Positions 41,796 to 50,685 are shown, counted from the first letter of the stretch. The stretch is 64,000 nt of DNA from Paractinoplanes polyasparticus (GCF_019710575.1 NZ_JAHWFK010000001.1:806001-870000); one strand, 5' to 3'. Notes: a model not told the origin generated them from the letters alone. Numbers and translations are program-made.

Positions 41796-42881
41796 TCAAC
41801 CGTCCTTGCGGTCATTACGCGTCCGCTTGCCTTTGCCTTTGCCTTTGCCTTTGCTCGCGGCCGTAGCCCCACCGCCGCCGAACACCAGAACAGCGATGAC
41901 AATGCCCGCGACGATCGCCCAGGAATCATCACCCACGTCAGCCGCCCTTGTCGTCGCCCATGTCCGCACGTCCAGGACGACAGTCCGGCCTGACGCGGAA
42001 CGCTGCGATGAGACGACCGTCAGCAGACTCTGTCGGCTGCGGTCACGGTCGATCGTCTTGACGCAGTACCGATCACCCGGTTTCAACGACGCGTACGCGA
42101 TCGGTGCGGCCAGGTAGGTGGTGCTCTTCAGGCAGCCCTCATAGGTCGGCACCTTGCCGCCGTCGAACTTGGAGATCTCGGTGTCCGAACCGTGGAACAG
42201 GCCTGTGCCGTCGTTCACGATGTCGTGCCGCGAGGAGTCACGCCCACTCTTGATGCCCCAGTCAGGGCACGTGGAGTCGAGATCGCCGTAATAGAGCGCC
42301 GGCAATTTCATCCGCGCCTGCCGTCGCACGGTGTTCGACGACGGCGAGGCGATCGGTGGCGGCGTCCCGGCCTGCGGACAGTCCACGACGTCCGGTGGGC
42401 TGGAGGCCGGCTCGGACGGGGGTGACGACGGCAGCTCGGAGGTCGGCGACAGCGACGGGCTGACGACCTGACTCGTGGAAGGAGTCTCGGGGCCACCGAC
42501 GATGTAGGTGACCGCTACGCCGATCACGCCGACGGCGGCAATCGCTGCCGCCGCCAGGCCGAGCGGGATCTTGGGTTCTCCGAGGAGCAGACGTCCCAGC
42601 CGGGCGGCGCCTCGGCGGACGAGCACGGCGGCAGACCCGCTGCCGGGGCCCGGGTCGGCCGCCGGTTCAGCCGGCGCCGACCCGTCGGCGCCGCCGGGAC
42701 GGTAGTTGTACACAAATCCGGCCAGCGCGACAAAGAGCGCGGCGATGCTCGCGAGCTTGTCGGCACGGTCGAGCGACAGCCCGCTGAGAATCAGAATCAA
42801 CAGGGCTGCCACCGCAAGAGGACCAACGGGAAACCGTCGTCCGCCGGGTCCAGGCATGCCGCCCATGGTCGCAGAGAACAT
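41796..42881 (-). CDS. Multi-pass membrane protein with a lysine-glycine tail, unknown
   Basis: 361 residues. Two N-terminal helices (VGPLAVAALLILILSGLSL and LASIAALFVALAGFVYNY), a third helix (LGLAAAAIAAVGVIGVAVTYIVGG), a Ser/Pro-rich linker (STSQVVSPSLSPTSELPSSPPSEPASSPP), an extracytoplasmic domain (about 165-310, with several cysteines: VDCPQ, DSTCPDW, YEGCLK, RYCVKT) and a last helix (WAIVAGIVIAVLVFGGGG). The C-terminus is the basic KGKGKGKGKRTRNDRKDG, encoded by a (CTTTGC)n microsatellite. The four cysteines may form two disulfides. I do not recognise the family. It converges on the methyltransferase at 41112. Confidence 0.7.
   Translation of the reverse strand: MFSATMGGMPGPGGRRFPVGPLAVAALLILILSGLSLDRADKLASIAALFVALAGFVYNYRPGGADGSAPAEPAADPGPGSGSAAVLVRRGAARLGRLLLGEPKIPLGLAAAAIAAVGVIGVAVTYIVGGPETPSTSQVVSPSLSPTSELPSSPPSEPASSPPDVVDCPQAGTPPPIASPSSNTVRRQARMKLPALYYGDLDSTCPDWGIKSGRDSSRHDIVNDGTGLFHGSDTEISKFDGGKVPTYEGCLKSTTYLAAPIAYASLKPGDRYCVKTIDRDRSRQSLLTVVSSQRSASGRTVVLDVRTWATTRAADVGDDSWAIVAGIVIAVLVFGGGGATAASKGKGKGKGKRTRNDRKDG
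41831..41854. repeat. Hexanucleotide microsatellite (CTTTGC)4 inside a coding region
   Basis: Four exact CTTTGC units, with a degenerate CTTGC before them, encode Lys-Gly repeats in the tail of the membrane protein on the minus strand. The unit is a multiple of three, so copy-number changes would not break the frame. Confidence 0.85.
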
Positions 42882-42950
42882 CGATCTTGCCGCCGCGGCC
42901 CGGGCCCCACCCGGTGGTTCAGGTCGGCCGGACCCGGGCGGGTCAGGCGC

Positions 42951-44387
42951 TCAGGAGATGATGACCGTCTGCAGCTCGGTGAAGGCCTCCATGGGGTGGG
43001 CGCCGCCCACGCGGCCGAGCCCGCTGTCCGAGCCGGAACGGCCGCCGAACGGGAGGTGGCTCTCCCAGTAGTTCGAGGACTCGTTGATGTTGACCCAGCC
43101 GGTGCGCGCGGCGTCGGCGAAGGCGAGCCCCTTGGTCAGGTCGGCTGTGTAGATCGCGGCCAGCAGCCCGTAGCGGGAGGCGTTGGTCAGTTCGATCGCC
43201 TCGTCGAGTGACCCGATGCCGACGATCGGCGCCACCGGGCCGAACGTCTCGTCGGTGGCGACCAGCGCGTTCGCCGGCACGTCGGTGAGCACCGTGGGCG
43301 GCCAGTACAGATCGGTCTTGAAGGAGCCGGCGCGGGCGCCCCCGGTCAGGACGGTCGCGCCCCGGGCCACCGCGTCGGCCACGTGTTCGTCCATCTTGGC
43401 GGCCACCGCGGCGTTGTTGAGCGGGCCCATCGTGGTCGCGTCGTCGAACGGGTCGCCCAGCCTGACCCGCTCCCGCACGGCGGAGGCCAGCCGGGCCGAG
43501 AACTCGTCCCGGACCGCCGAGTGGACCAGCAACCGTTCCCCGGCCGTGCAGCTCTGTCCCGCGCAGAGGAAGCAGGCGACCAGCGCGCCCTCGACCGCAC
43601 GGTCGAGATCGGCGTCGTCGAGCACGACGATCGGCCCGTTCCCGCCCATCTCGAGCAGGGTCGCCTTGCCCGCGGCCGCGTTCGCGACGAGCCGTCCGGT
43701 GGCGGTCGAGCCGATGAACGCGACCGCGTCGGTGCCCGGGTTGCGGGCGATCTCGTCACCGACGACCGGCCCGGGGCCGGTGACCAGGTTGACCACGCCC
43801 GGCGGCAGGTCGGCCTCGGCCAGGCACTCGGCCAGGGCGACGGCGGCCACCGAGGTCGACGGGGCCGGCGTCCACACCACGGTGTTGCCGGCGGCCAGCG
43901 CGGGCGCGATCAGCTCGGCGGGCATGGTGTAGGGCCAGTTCCACGGGGTGATCACGCCGACCACGCCGCGCGGCCGGCGGATCAGCAGGGCGCGTTTGCC
44001 CGGCGACGACGAGTTCGGCAGCAGCCCGCCCAGGCGCTTGCCGTCCTCGGCTGCCATCCGCCAGTACGTGACGAGTTCATCCACCTCGTCGTACGCCTCG
44101 GCGCGCAGCGGTTTGCCCTGGTCGAGGGTCAGGGTGCGGGCCAGTTGGTCGCGCCGGGCCTCGATCACGTCGCCGACGCGGTGCATCAGCGCGGCCCGTT
44201 CGAAGGCTGTCAGCCCGGCCCAGCCCGGCGCCGCCGAGCGTGCGGCGACGATGGCCGCCCGGGCGTCGTCACGGTCCCCTTCCGGCACACGGCCGAGCGC
44301 CTCGCCCGTCGCCGGGCTGGTCGCCACCGTGGTGGCGTGCGAGCGAGCGGGCACCCAGGCGCCGCCGACGAACATCGCGAGATCCAC
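42951..44387 (-). CDS. NAD(P)-dependent aldehyde dehydrogenase
   Basis: 478 residues. The catalytic Cys280 sits in FLCAGQSCTAGERLL and the general base Glu246 in LLEMGGNGPIVVLDDAD; FIGSTATGRLV is the NAD-binding loop. The chain starts FVGGAWVPARSHATT and ends with GRSGSDSGLGR near the C-terminus, as in typical ALDHs. One oddity: the conserved Lys in the cofactor-binding WKPAPSTS motif reads Thr (VWTPAPSTS, residue 173), which could alter cofactor binding. The substrate is unknown. It is divergent from the protease gene. Confidence 0.92.
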   Translation of the reverse strand: MDLAMFVGGAWVPARSHATTVATSPATGEALGRVPEGDRDDARAAIVAARSAAPGWAGLTAFERAALMHRVGDVIEARRDQLARTLTLDQGKPLRAEAYDEVDELVTYWRMAAEDGKRLGGLLPNSSSPGKRALLIRRPRGVVGVITPWNWPYTMPAELIAPALAAGNTVVWTPAPSTSVAAVALAECLAEADLPPGVVNLVTGPGPVVGDEIARNPGTDAVAFIGSTATGRLVANAAAGKATLLEMGGNGPIVVLDDADLDRAVEGALVACFLCAGQSCTAGERLLVHSAVRDEFSARLASAVRERVRLGDPFDDATTMGPLNNAAVAAKMDEHVADAVARGATVLTGGARAGSFKTDLYWPPTVLTDVPANALVATDETFGPVAPIVGIGSLDEAIELTNASRYGLLAAIYTADLTKGLAFADAARTGWVNINESSNYWESHLPFGGRSGSDSGLGRVGGAHPMEAFTELQTVIIS

Positions 44388-44542
44388 CCGGCCAGGCTAT
44401 CGGCGGTCATCACACCGGTGATAGGGGCGAATTGGGCTGTAACCGTTTCTCCGCCGCGGCACGTACGGTACTTCGACAGCCTTCGATACGGCGCCGCACC
44501 CGACCGGCGCAGGTGTCGACGATCCCCCGAAAGGAGTCCGGC

Positions 44543-45229
44543 GTGCGCATCCGCATCGTCGTCGCTTCGCTGGCCACCGTCCTGACCGGCGTCCTGGCCG
44601 CACCCTCGGCCGCCTCGGCCGCCGTCGAGGACCCGGGCACCAACATCATCGGCGGCGGCACCGTCTCGTCCGCGCCGTGGGCGGCCGCCGTGCTCAGCAA
44701 CGGCAGCTTCACCTGCTCGGGCACGATCATCTCGGCCAACTACGTGCTGACCGCGCGCCACTGCATCTCGGGCACCATGTCCGTGCGGGTGGGCAGCGTC
44801 AACCGCACATCGGGCGGCACCACCCGGGCCGTGAGCAGCACGTCGACCCGCTACGACCTGGCCCTGATGCGGCTCGCGTCGCCGATCACCACGTCGTACA
44901 TGCCGCTGTCGAGCGCCTACCCGCCGGTCGGGTCGACCAACTCGATCTACGGCTGGGGCATGACCTGCTACAGCGGATGCAGCGCCTCCACCACGTTGAA
45001 GACCGCCACCGTGCAGGTCACCTCGACCAACCAGACCGACGCCTACGGCGGCCGCGCGATCGGCAGCACCCGGATCAACGGCAACGCGTGGCGCGGCGAC
45101 TCCGGCGGCCCGCAGGTCTACAACGGCGCGCAGGTGGGCGTGGCGTCCACGGCCGACGGCACGGCCCGCCAGTACTACGGCAGTGTCGCGTACAACCGCT
45201 CCTGGATCAGCTCGGTCGCGGGCGTCTGA
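44543..45229 (+). CDS. Secreted trypsin-like serine protease (family S1)
   Basis: 228 residues from a GTG with AAAGGAG upstream. The signal peptide VRIRIVVASLATVLTGVLAA ends at ASA, and a short propeptide (AVEDPGTN) precedes the mature start IIGG. The catalytic triad is His73 (LTARHC), Asp105 (STRYDLALM) and Ser187 (RGDSGGP). Cysteine pairs (FTCSG/RHC and TCYSGC) support disulfides. The new N-terminus IIGG would form after removal of the propeptide. It would be active in the medium or cell wall. A strong terminator follows the stop. Confidence 0.93.
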   Translation: MRIRIVVASLATVLTGVLAAPSAASAAVEDPGTNIIGGGTVSSAPWAAAVLSNGSFTCSGTIISANYVLTARHCISGTMSVRVGSVNRTSGGTTRAVSSTSTRYDLALMRLASPITTSYMPLSSAYPPVGSTNSIYGWGMTCYSGCSASTTLKTATVQVTSTNQTDAYGGRAIGSTRINGNAWRGDSGGPQVYNGAQVGVASTADGTARQYYGSVAYNRSWISSVAGV

Positions 45230-45759
45230 CACACCTCTGAGCCCGGAGCCGGCACGCATGCCGGCTCCGGGCTTCTTGTCGCCAGAAAGACCACCACGGC
45301 GACGACGGCAGCGAGGACGGCAGCGACGATCCACCAGAGTTTCGAGCGAGTCCTCGGCTCCACCGGCCGGACCGGCGAGCGCAGCGTGAACGCCGCCGAC
45401 CTCGCCACGTCGAAGGAGTCCTCGTCGTCGAGATACCGGCGGTAGTCCGGCGTCGCGGCGCCCACCGCCGCCTCCAGGTCGGCCGGGTCGGGCCGGTCGA
45501 TCGCGGCGTCCGCCACGAAGCCGACGAACACCTGCAGCGGCCGGTTGTGCTCGTCGCGCACGTCCGGGACGCTCCGGGTCTCGTACGCGATCCACAGACC
45601 GGGCCCGATGCGGGCCACCCGCGTCTCCCCCTCCGGAATGCGCCCGGCATACCGGTCCAGCACCCCGCACCCGGTCAGGAAGTCCGGCGCGACCAGCGTC
45701 CGGTAGTCGTTGCGGCGGCCCGCCCCGATCAGGAACGGCCAGCCGCGGGCCTCAGTCAT
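45175..45759 (-). CDS. Tail-anchored hypothetical membrane protein
   Basis: 194 residues. A soluble N-terminal part (MTEARGWPFLIGAGRRNDYRTLVAPDFLT, IPEGETRVARIGPGLWIAYE) with a VFVGFVADAAIDRPDPADLEAAV core is followed by one membrane helix near residue 143 (KLWWIVAAVLAAVVAVVVFLATR) and a short outer tail (SPEPACVPAPGSEVCQTPATELIQ) with two cysteines. The end of the gene overlaps the protease gene by 55 bases and contains the terminator hairpin, so its own transcript must read through it. Its start overlaps the upstream gene by eight bases, so the two form an operon. The family is unknown. Confidence 0.7.
   Translation of the reverse strand: MTEARGWPFLIGAGRRNDYRTLVAPDFLTGCGVLDRYAGRIPEGETRVARIGPGLWIAYETRSVPDVRDEHNRPLQVFVGFVADAAIDRPDPADLEAAVGAATPDYRRYLDDEDSFDVARSAAFTLRSPVRPVEPRTRSKLWWIVAAVLAAVVAVVVFLATRSPEPACVPAPGSEVCQTPATELIQERLYATLP
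45240..45273 (+). terminator. Strong terminator hairpin after the protease gene
   Basis: A perfect 15-bp stem (AGCCCGGAGCCGGCA paired with TGCCGGCTCCGGGCT) with loop CGCA, followed by TTCTTGT. It starts ten bases after the protease stop and lies inside the coding region of the opposite gene. Confidence 0.85.
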
Positions 45760-46532
45760 CGGAGAGCCTCGAACTGGGCAGGCGCCCCTCCAGCACGTCG
45801 ACCCGGCTGCGCAGCGACCGCATCACCCGCCGGCGGGCGTCCCGGAACTCGCTCACCTCACGCTCGGCCTCGCCCAGCAGGCGCTCGCTGAGCCGTTGCC
45901 GGGCCGCCCGGCCGCGTTCCAGCTCCATCACCGCCTCGCCCAGAAAAACCGAGTAGAGCGGGTTGAGCGTGCCGGCCGCGCGGGCCACGTACGACCCGAG
46001 CTCGGCCAGCGCCACGCCCGGCCCGCCCGCGGTCTGCCGCCGCACGTCCTCCATCAGGGCGTGCGGCCGGGCCTGGTCGACCTGGTGTTCCACCTGTTCG
46101 AAGATGTCCGGCACGACGGCCGACAGCGGCGCGTCCACGTTCGAGGGCCGCACCTCGCCGTCGGGCCGCTTCTCGACCTGCCCGTCGGGGCCGATCCCGG
46201 CGAAGTCGGCGCCGACCGCGCTGACCGGGATCAGCCGGACGATCCGGTGTCGGCCGTGCACCCTGACCAGCTCGCGGAAGTCGGGGTTGGTCATCAGCAG
46301 CTTGCGCACCATGGCCAGCCGGGCGTCCCCGACGGCGCCCGGCTGCGGACGTGGAAGGTGAAGTCGCGGGTGTCGCCCGGGGCCGTGCCGTGCGGCCAGT
46401 CCCGGTCGACGTCGGCGACCTGGTTGAACCAGCCACTGAGCTGCACGGTGTCGGCGTGCGAGGTCTCCAGGAACCAGCCGCGGGCCGCGGGCAGGCGCAA
46501 ACGGGCAGGAGCAGCAGGACGACGACGCTCAC
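45752..46532 (-). pseudogene. Membrane-protein gene split by two frameshifts (or two base errors)
   Basis: Three frames must be joined. A GTG at 46532 with GGGGGTGAG upstream opens VSVVVLLLLPVCA, a hydrophobic N-terminus. A second frame (from about 46490) carries RLPAARGWFLETSHADTVQL, SGWFNQVADVDRDW and DTRDFTFHVRSR. The third (from about 46345) gives GAVGDARLAMVRKLLMTNPDFREL and continues to the stop at 45752 with LGSYVARAAGTLNPLYSVFLGEAV and a C-terminal coiled coil. The joints fall in GC-rich runs. Joined, the product would be about 255 residues with an N-terminal helix. The fault may be biological or a sequencing error. The downstream gene at 45175 overlaps by eight bases. Confidence 0.65.
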
Positions 46533-46906
46533 GGTCTCACCCCCGGGCACAGATGGCGGGAAAGGCCGATCAGAGCACGAGCTCCGCGGCGTGCGCACCG
46601 GAGTCATCCGGTAGCGGACAGCGATGTATCTGGGCCGGCGGACGCGCCCCGACCGACCGGAGGGCGCGTCGCGATCGGGTTATCAATGCGCACGGGAATG
46701 GCGCTCAGGCAATTCCCAGAAAGTGTGGGATCGCTATCAGTCAGAGATCAGAAACTGCCCGAATCGGACAACGGGGTGGGCAACCATTTGACGCTCGTCG
46801 AATAATGGGAAGGCGTCTCGGTGCGCTCGGTTCACTACTCAGCGTACCGAAATCTGGTCTTTTGAATTCGAAACGTTGCCACGGCGTCACCCCGCGTCCA
46901 GCGGGG

Positions 46907-46935
46907 TTGACTAATAGATCGTGACCATATATCTG
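46907..46935 (+). promoter_or_regulatory. Candidate promoter of the LCP gene
   Basis: TTGACT at 46907-46912 is followed by TATATC at 46928-46933 (15-base spacer) or TATCTG at 46930-46935 (17-base spacer), about 65 bases before the LCP ATG. The gap 46533-46999 is AT-rich compared with its surroundings and holds no gene. Confidence 0.5.
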
Positions 46936-46999
46936 TTCTGACGGCGTTGAGCCCGGCGCGTTGCCAAACGCACCGCGTCACACGAGGGAGCTACCACCT

Positions 47000-48199
47000 A
47001 TGCCGGCTGGGACCGCCATGAGAGGCGATCGCAACGCCCGTCCGGGACAGCGCAGCGCGCAGGGTGGCGGCGGAACCGGCAAAAAGACGTCCAAGCGCCA
47101 CAAAGCACCCCTGTGGGCGAAACTGCTCACCACATTCGGCGTGATCATGGCGCTGGTCGGCGTCGGCGGCCTGGTGAGCGTCAAGTACTTCCTCGGTCAG
47201 CTCACCTCCAACATCCAGACCACGTCGTCGGTGCTGAGCGCCTCGGGCGGGCTGGGCAACACCAACGCCAAGGCGGGCCAGCTGCCCAAGGGCGCGATGA
47301 ACATGCTGCTGCTGGGGCTCGACACCCGTACGGGCTGGGGCGACGGCGAGTCCCGGTCGGACACGATCCTGATCCTGCACATCACCGCCTCGCACGACAA
47401 GGCGTACATGATCTCGATCCCCCGCGACACCGTGGCCACGATCCCGGCCGACGAGGAGATGGGCGTCCGCGAGCAGCGCACCAAGATCAACGCCGCCTAC
47501 CTGTTCGGCTCGCAGGGCGGACGCGGCTGGCAGGGCGGCGCCAAGCTGGCCACCAAGGCCATCCACGAGCTGACCGGCATCGAGTTCGACGGCGTCATGG
47601 TGATCGACTTCAACGGCTTCAAGGGCATCCTCGAGGCGATGGGCGGCGTGCACCTCTGCGTCGACAAGGAGATGTGGTCGAGCCACTACCTCGTCAAGAA
47701 CGGCAAGATCGAGTACGCGCACGGCGCCGACCCGAAGAGCAAGCCGCGCGACGCCCTGGTGTTCAAGAAGGGTTGCCGCAACATGCAGCCGTGGGAGGCG
47801 CTGGAGTTCTCGCGCCTGCGCCACTCGACCAACGGCGACTACGACCGTCAGCGTCACCAGCAGCAGCTGCTGCGCGCGATGGCCAAGAAGGCCAGCAGCG
47901 CCGGCATCATGGGCAACCCGTCGAAGGTGGCCCGGATCCTGTCCGCCGCGGGCAAGTCGCTGAAGATGGACACGAACGGCGTGCCGGTCGACAACTTCAT
48001 CTTCGGCCTCAAGGGCCTGGCCGCCGGCGACCTGATCCCGATCAAGACCAACGGCGGCACGTTCAACGGCGGCGACGGCGGCGAGGCGATCAGCGACGAC
48101 ACCCGCGCCCTGTTCGAGGCGACCTCGGCCGACAAGCTGCCCGAGTTCCTGCTGCGTCACCCGGAGAACGTGATCACGGACGGGAGCGCCGCGTCCTGA
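47000..48199 (+). CDS. LytR-CpsA-Psr (LCP) family protein
   Basis: 399 residues from the ATG with GAGGGAG upstream. LCP enzymes transfer undecaprenyl-linked polymers such as teichoic acids or arabinogalactan to peptidoglycan outside the membrane. A basic, Gly-rich cytoplasmic start (about 1-38) is followed by one membrane helix (LWAKLLTTFGVIMALVGVGGLVSVKYFL). The LCP domain then shows NMLLLGLDTRTGWGDGESRSDTILIL, AYMISIPRDTVATIP and INAAYLFGSQGG. The late part has MVIDFNGFKGILEAMGGV and WEALEFSRLRHSTNGDYDRQRHQQQLL. All key Arg and Asp residues of the family motifs are visible. Confidence 0.93.
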   Translation: MPAGTAMRGDRNARPGQRSAQGGGGTGKKTSKRHKAPLWAKLLTTFGVIMALVGVGGLVSVKYFLGQLTSNIQTTSSVLSASGGLGNTNAKAGQLPKGAMNMLLLGLDTRTGWGDGESRSDTILILHITASHDKAYMISIPRDTVATIPADEEMGVREQRTKINAAYLFGSQGGRGWQGGAKLATKAIHELTGIEFDGVMVIDFNGFKGILEAMGGVHLCVDKEMWSSHYLVKNGKIEYAHGADPKSKPRDALVFKKGCRNMQPWEALEFSRLRHSTNGDYDRQRHQQQLLRAMAKKASSAGIMGNPSKVARILSAAGKSLKMDTNGVPVDNFIFGLKGLAAGDLIPIKTNGGTFNGGDGGEAISDDTRALFEATSADKLPEFLLRHPENVITDGSAAS

Positions 48200-48974
48200 C
48201 GGCGGCGTACCACGCGGGAATCCGCTGGACCGGCCCGCCCGGTTCCAGCGGCACCCCGTACACCTCGGTGGCGCCCTGCTCGAGCACCTGCCAGGCGTCG
48301 TCCGGGAAGGCCTCCGCGACTTCCTCGGCCCCGAAGCGGCGCGGCGCCCGTACGCCCGCGCTGATCAGCCGGTGCACCAGCGGCGGCAGGCGGGTCGGCC
48401 GGGCGCCCTGGTCGAGCAGATAGTCGAGCGGGTCGCCGGTGTGGTTCGTCTCGCTCAGGAACAGCGTTCCGCACTCCCCCAGCAGCGCGGCGACATTCGC
48501 GGCCACGGCACGGCGGGCGTCGTCGTCGAGCACGTGCAGCACACCGCGGATGTGCGCGTTGGCGTCGCCGAACTCGTCGTGCAGCCGCTCCCCCAGGCCG
48601 GGTGACGCGATGTCGGCCACCCGGAAGGTCAGGCCGGTGAACGCCCCGGACGCCCGGGCCACTGCCGCCGCCGAGCCGTCGATGCCGATGACCCGAGAGG
48701 CGAAGCCCGTCAACGCGTACGCCTGACGCCCGGACCCGCAGCCCAGGTCGACCATCGGCCGGTCCGGGTCGGCATGCCGCCGCAGCACCTCCGCGAGCAG
48801 CTCGTTCTCGGCCGGTTCGTCGGCCTCCCACAGCACGTCACCGCCCGGCCCGGTGCGCGTGACGCCGGCCCAGTAACGCTCCCAGGCGCGGGACTGTGAA
48901 CGCGGCGCGCCGAGCGCGGCCAGGGTGAGCCGGGGAATCAACAGGTACCTGCGCCAGACCACGACGATCATCAT
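48174..48974 (-). CDS. Class I SAM-dependent methyltransferase
   Basis: About 266 residues from the ATG at 48974 (MMIVVVWRRYLLIPRLTLAAL); upstream in-frame starts add Arg-rich sequence. Motif I is MVDLGCGSGRQAYALTG, motif II VIGIDGSAAAVARA, then FRVADIASPGLG and GTLFLSETNHTGD. SRAWERYWAGV upstream of the fold recalls Trp-rich segments in thiopurine-like methyltransferases. The substrate is unknown. It converges on the LCP gene with a 26-base overlap. Confidence 0.83.
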   Translation of the reverse strand: MMIVVVWRRYLLIPRLTLAALGAPRSQSRAWERYWAGVTRTGPGGDVLWEADEPAENELLAEVLRRHADPDRPMVDLGCGSGRQAYALTGFASRVIGIDGSAAAVARASGAFTGLTFRVADIASPGLGERLHDEFGDANAHIRGVLHVLDDDARRAVAANVAALLGECGTLFLSETNHTGDPLDYLLDQGARPTRLPPLVHRLISAGVRAPRRFGAEEVAEAFPDDAWQVLEQGATEVYGVPLEPGGPVQRIPAWYAAVRTRRSRP

Positions 48975-49131
48975 TGCGTGTGTCTTGACACTTGGCCAGA
49001 ACCGTGTTCGGCCGCCCCGGAAACGACGCCGCCGGGCAGGGTCCACGACGGATTCCGCAGCCGCTGGGGCTCGAAAAAATCATTACGCACTGAGATCAAC
49101 CCGTAACAATCGGGCAGTACGGTCCCCGACC

Positions 49132-49635
49132 ATGATTCGGCGGAGTGGCCTGGCCACGCTCGGTGTTGTGCTGGCGGTCGCCGTGACCGCCTGTGGGTCG
49201 GACGGCGGCGACGAGCTCGTGTTCGGCGGTGACCCGGTCACGCAGTGCGTGCGCGTGGCCGAGGGAGCCTCCATGGTGGTCGGCGACGTGCTGCGCGCCC
49301 CGGCTGGTTCCGACCTCGTCGTTCAGAAGATCGCCCTCGCCGGGGCCAAGGGCGTCAAGGCGGGCAAGGCGTTCATCGTGCCGCTGAGCAGCGGCCGCAC
49401 CCCCATCGGCAACGCCAACTACCCTCCGGCGGCCAACCCGACCTGGGATTTCCGGATGCCCGCCGAGAACGCCACGATCCGGGCCGGCGAGGAGGCCAAC
49501 CTGCTGCTCGTGGTGAGCCGCAGCGGCGCGCTGGACGGCTCGGCCTCGGGCATGCAGATCGACTACCTCGGCGGCTCGAAGGTGAATACGACGACTTACC
49601 AGTTCCGCGGCGACTGCAGCGTCAACGCCGGCTGA
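49132..49635 (+). CDS. Lipoprotein, unknown function
   Basis: 167 residues from the ATG at 49132. The lipobox VAVTAC puts the lipidated Cys at residue 21. The mature part is small and strand-rich: FGGDPVTQCVRVAEGASMVVGDVLRAPAGSDLVVQKIALAGA, then WDFRMPAENATIRAGEEANLLLVVSRSG and TTYQFRGDCSVNAG. Cysteines near the start and end may pair. Its stop adjoins the end of the oxidoreductase gene on the other strand. The fold may be immunoglobulin-like; no family is recognised. Confidence 0.75.
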   Translation: MIRRSGLATLGVVLAVAVTACGSDGGDELVFGGDPVTQCVRVAEGASMVVGDVLRAPAGSDLVVQKIALAGAKGVKAGKAFIVPLSSGRTPIGNANYPPAANPTWDFRMPAENATIRAGEEANLLLVVSRSGALDGSASGMQIDYLGGSKVNTTTYQFRGDCSVNAG

Positions 49636-50592
49636 TCATCGCAGGGCCGGCAGGACCTTGGACCCGAAGGTCTCGACGAACGGGATGAGGTCCTGCCCCA
49701 CGTGATGCAGATAGATCCGGTCGAATCCGAGGGCGGCGTAGCCACGCAGCTTCTCGACGTGCTCCTCGAGGTCGGCCGAGATGTTGACGACCTTCCCGAC
49801 CTGCTCGACCGTGACGTTCTCGCTCACCACGTCGAAGTGGTCGACCGTCTCGAGGTCCCAGCACACCGGCGGGGCGAAGATGTTGCTGCGCCACTGGTCG
49901 TGCGCGATGGCCTCGGCCTCGTGCTGCGTCGGCGCCCAGCTCAGGTGCACCTGCAGGCAGATCGGGCCACGGCCGCCGGCATCCCGGTACTGCGAGATCA
50001 TCGCGCGCAGGTGGTCCTCCGGGGCGTTGACCGTGACCAGCCCGTCGGCCCAGCGGGCGCACCACGCCGCGGTCTTCGTGCTGACCGCGGCCCCGATCAG
50101 CGGCGGCGACACCTCGGGCCGGGTCCACAGCCGGGCCCGGTCGACCTTGACCAGGCCGTCCCGGGTGACCTCCTCGCCGGCGAGCAGATCGCGCATGACG
50201 TCGACGCATTCGAGCAGGCGGGCCTCGCGCACCTCCTTGCGCGGCCACGGCTCCCCGGTGATGTGCTCGTTGCTGAATTCGCCACTGCCCAGCGCGGCCC
50301 AGAACCGGCCCGGATACATCGCGCCGAGCGTGCCGATGGCCTGCGCGATGATCGCCGGGTGGTAGCGCTGGCCGGGTGCGTTCACGACACCGAACGACAG
50401 GTTGGTCGCCTGCAGCGCGGCGCCGAGCCACGACCACGCGAAGGCGGATTCGCCCTGCCGCCGGCTCCACGGTGAGAAGTGATCGGAGCACATCGCCGCC
50501 TCGAAGCCGGCGCGTTCCGCAGCCACCACGGCGGCGAGCAACTCGGCGGGCGGGATCTGCTCGTGCGAGGCATGGATTCCGTACTCCGTCAT
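49636..50592 (-). CDS. LLM-class flavin/F420-dependent oxidoreductase (TIGR03885-like)
   Basis: 318 residues from MTEYGIHASHEQIPPAELL. The luciferase-like TIM barrel shows FEAAMCSDHFSPWSRRQG, WSWLGAALQATNLSFGVVNAPGQRYHPAIIAQAIGTL, PGRFWAALGSGEFSNEHITGE and ECVDVMRDLLAGEEVTRDGL. These are close to the TIGR03885 group, described as probably using a flavin other than F420. Actinobacterial relatives are usually annotated F420-dependent. Substrate and cofactor cannot be decided from sequence alone. Confidence 0.88.
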   Translation of the reverse strand: MTEYGIHASHEQIPPAELLAAVVAAERAGFEAAMCSDHFSPWSRRQGESAFAWSWLGAALQATNLSFGVVNAPGQRYHPAIIAQAIGTLGAMYPGRFWAALGSGEFSNEHITGEPWPRKEVREARLLECVDVMRDLLAGEEVTRDGLVKVDRARLWTRPEVSPPLIGAAVSTKTAAWCARWADGLVTVNAPEDHLRAMISQYRDAGGRGPICLQVHLSWAPTQHEAEAIAHDQWRSNIFAPPVCWDLETVDHFDVVSENVTVEQVGKVVNISADLEEHVEKLRGYAALGFDRIYLHHVGQDLIPFVETFGSKVLPALR

Positions 50593-50685
50593 GGCTGGCC
50601 CCATACCCAGCTTGGGCGGCTAAGAATCGGATACGAAGGACACGTACCGGTGGCGATCATCGGCCGCGCGGCCGAGCATCGGCTC

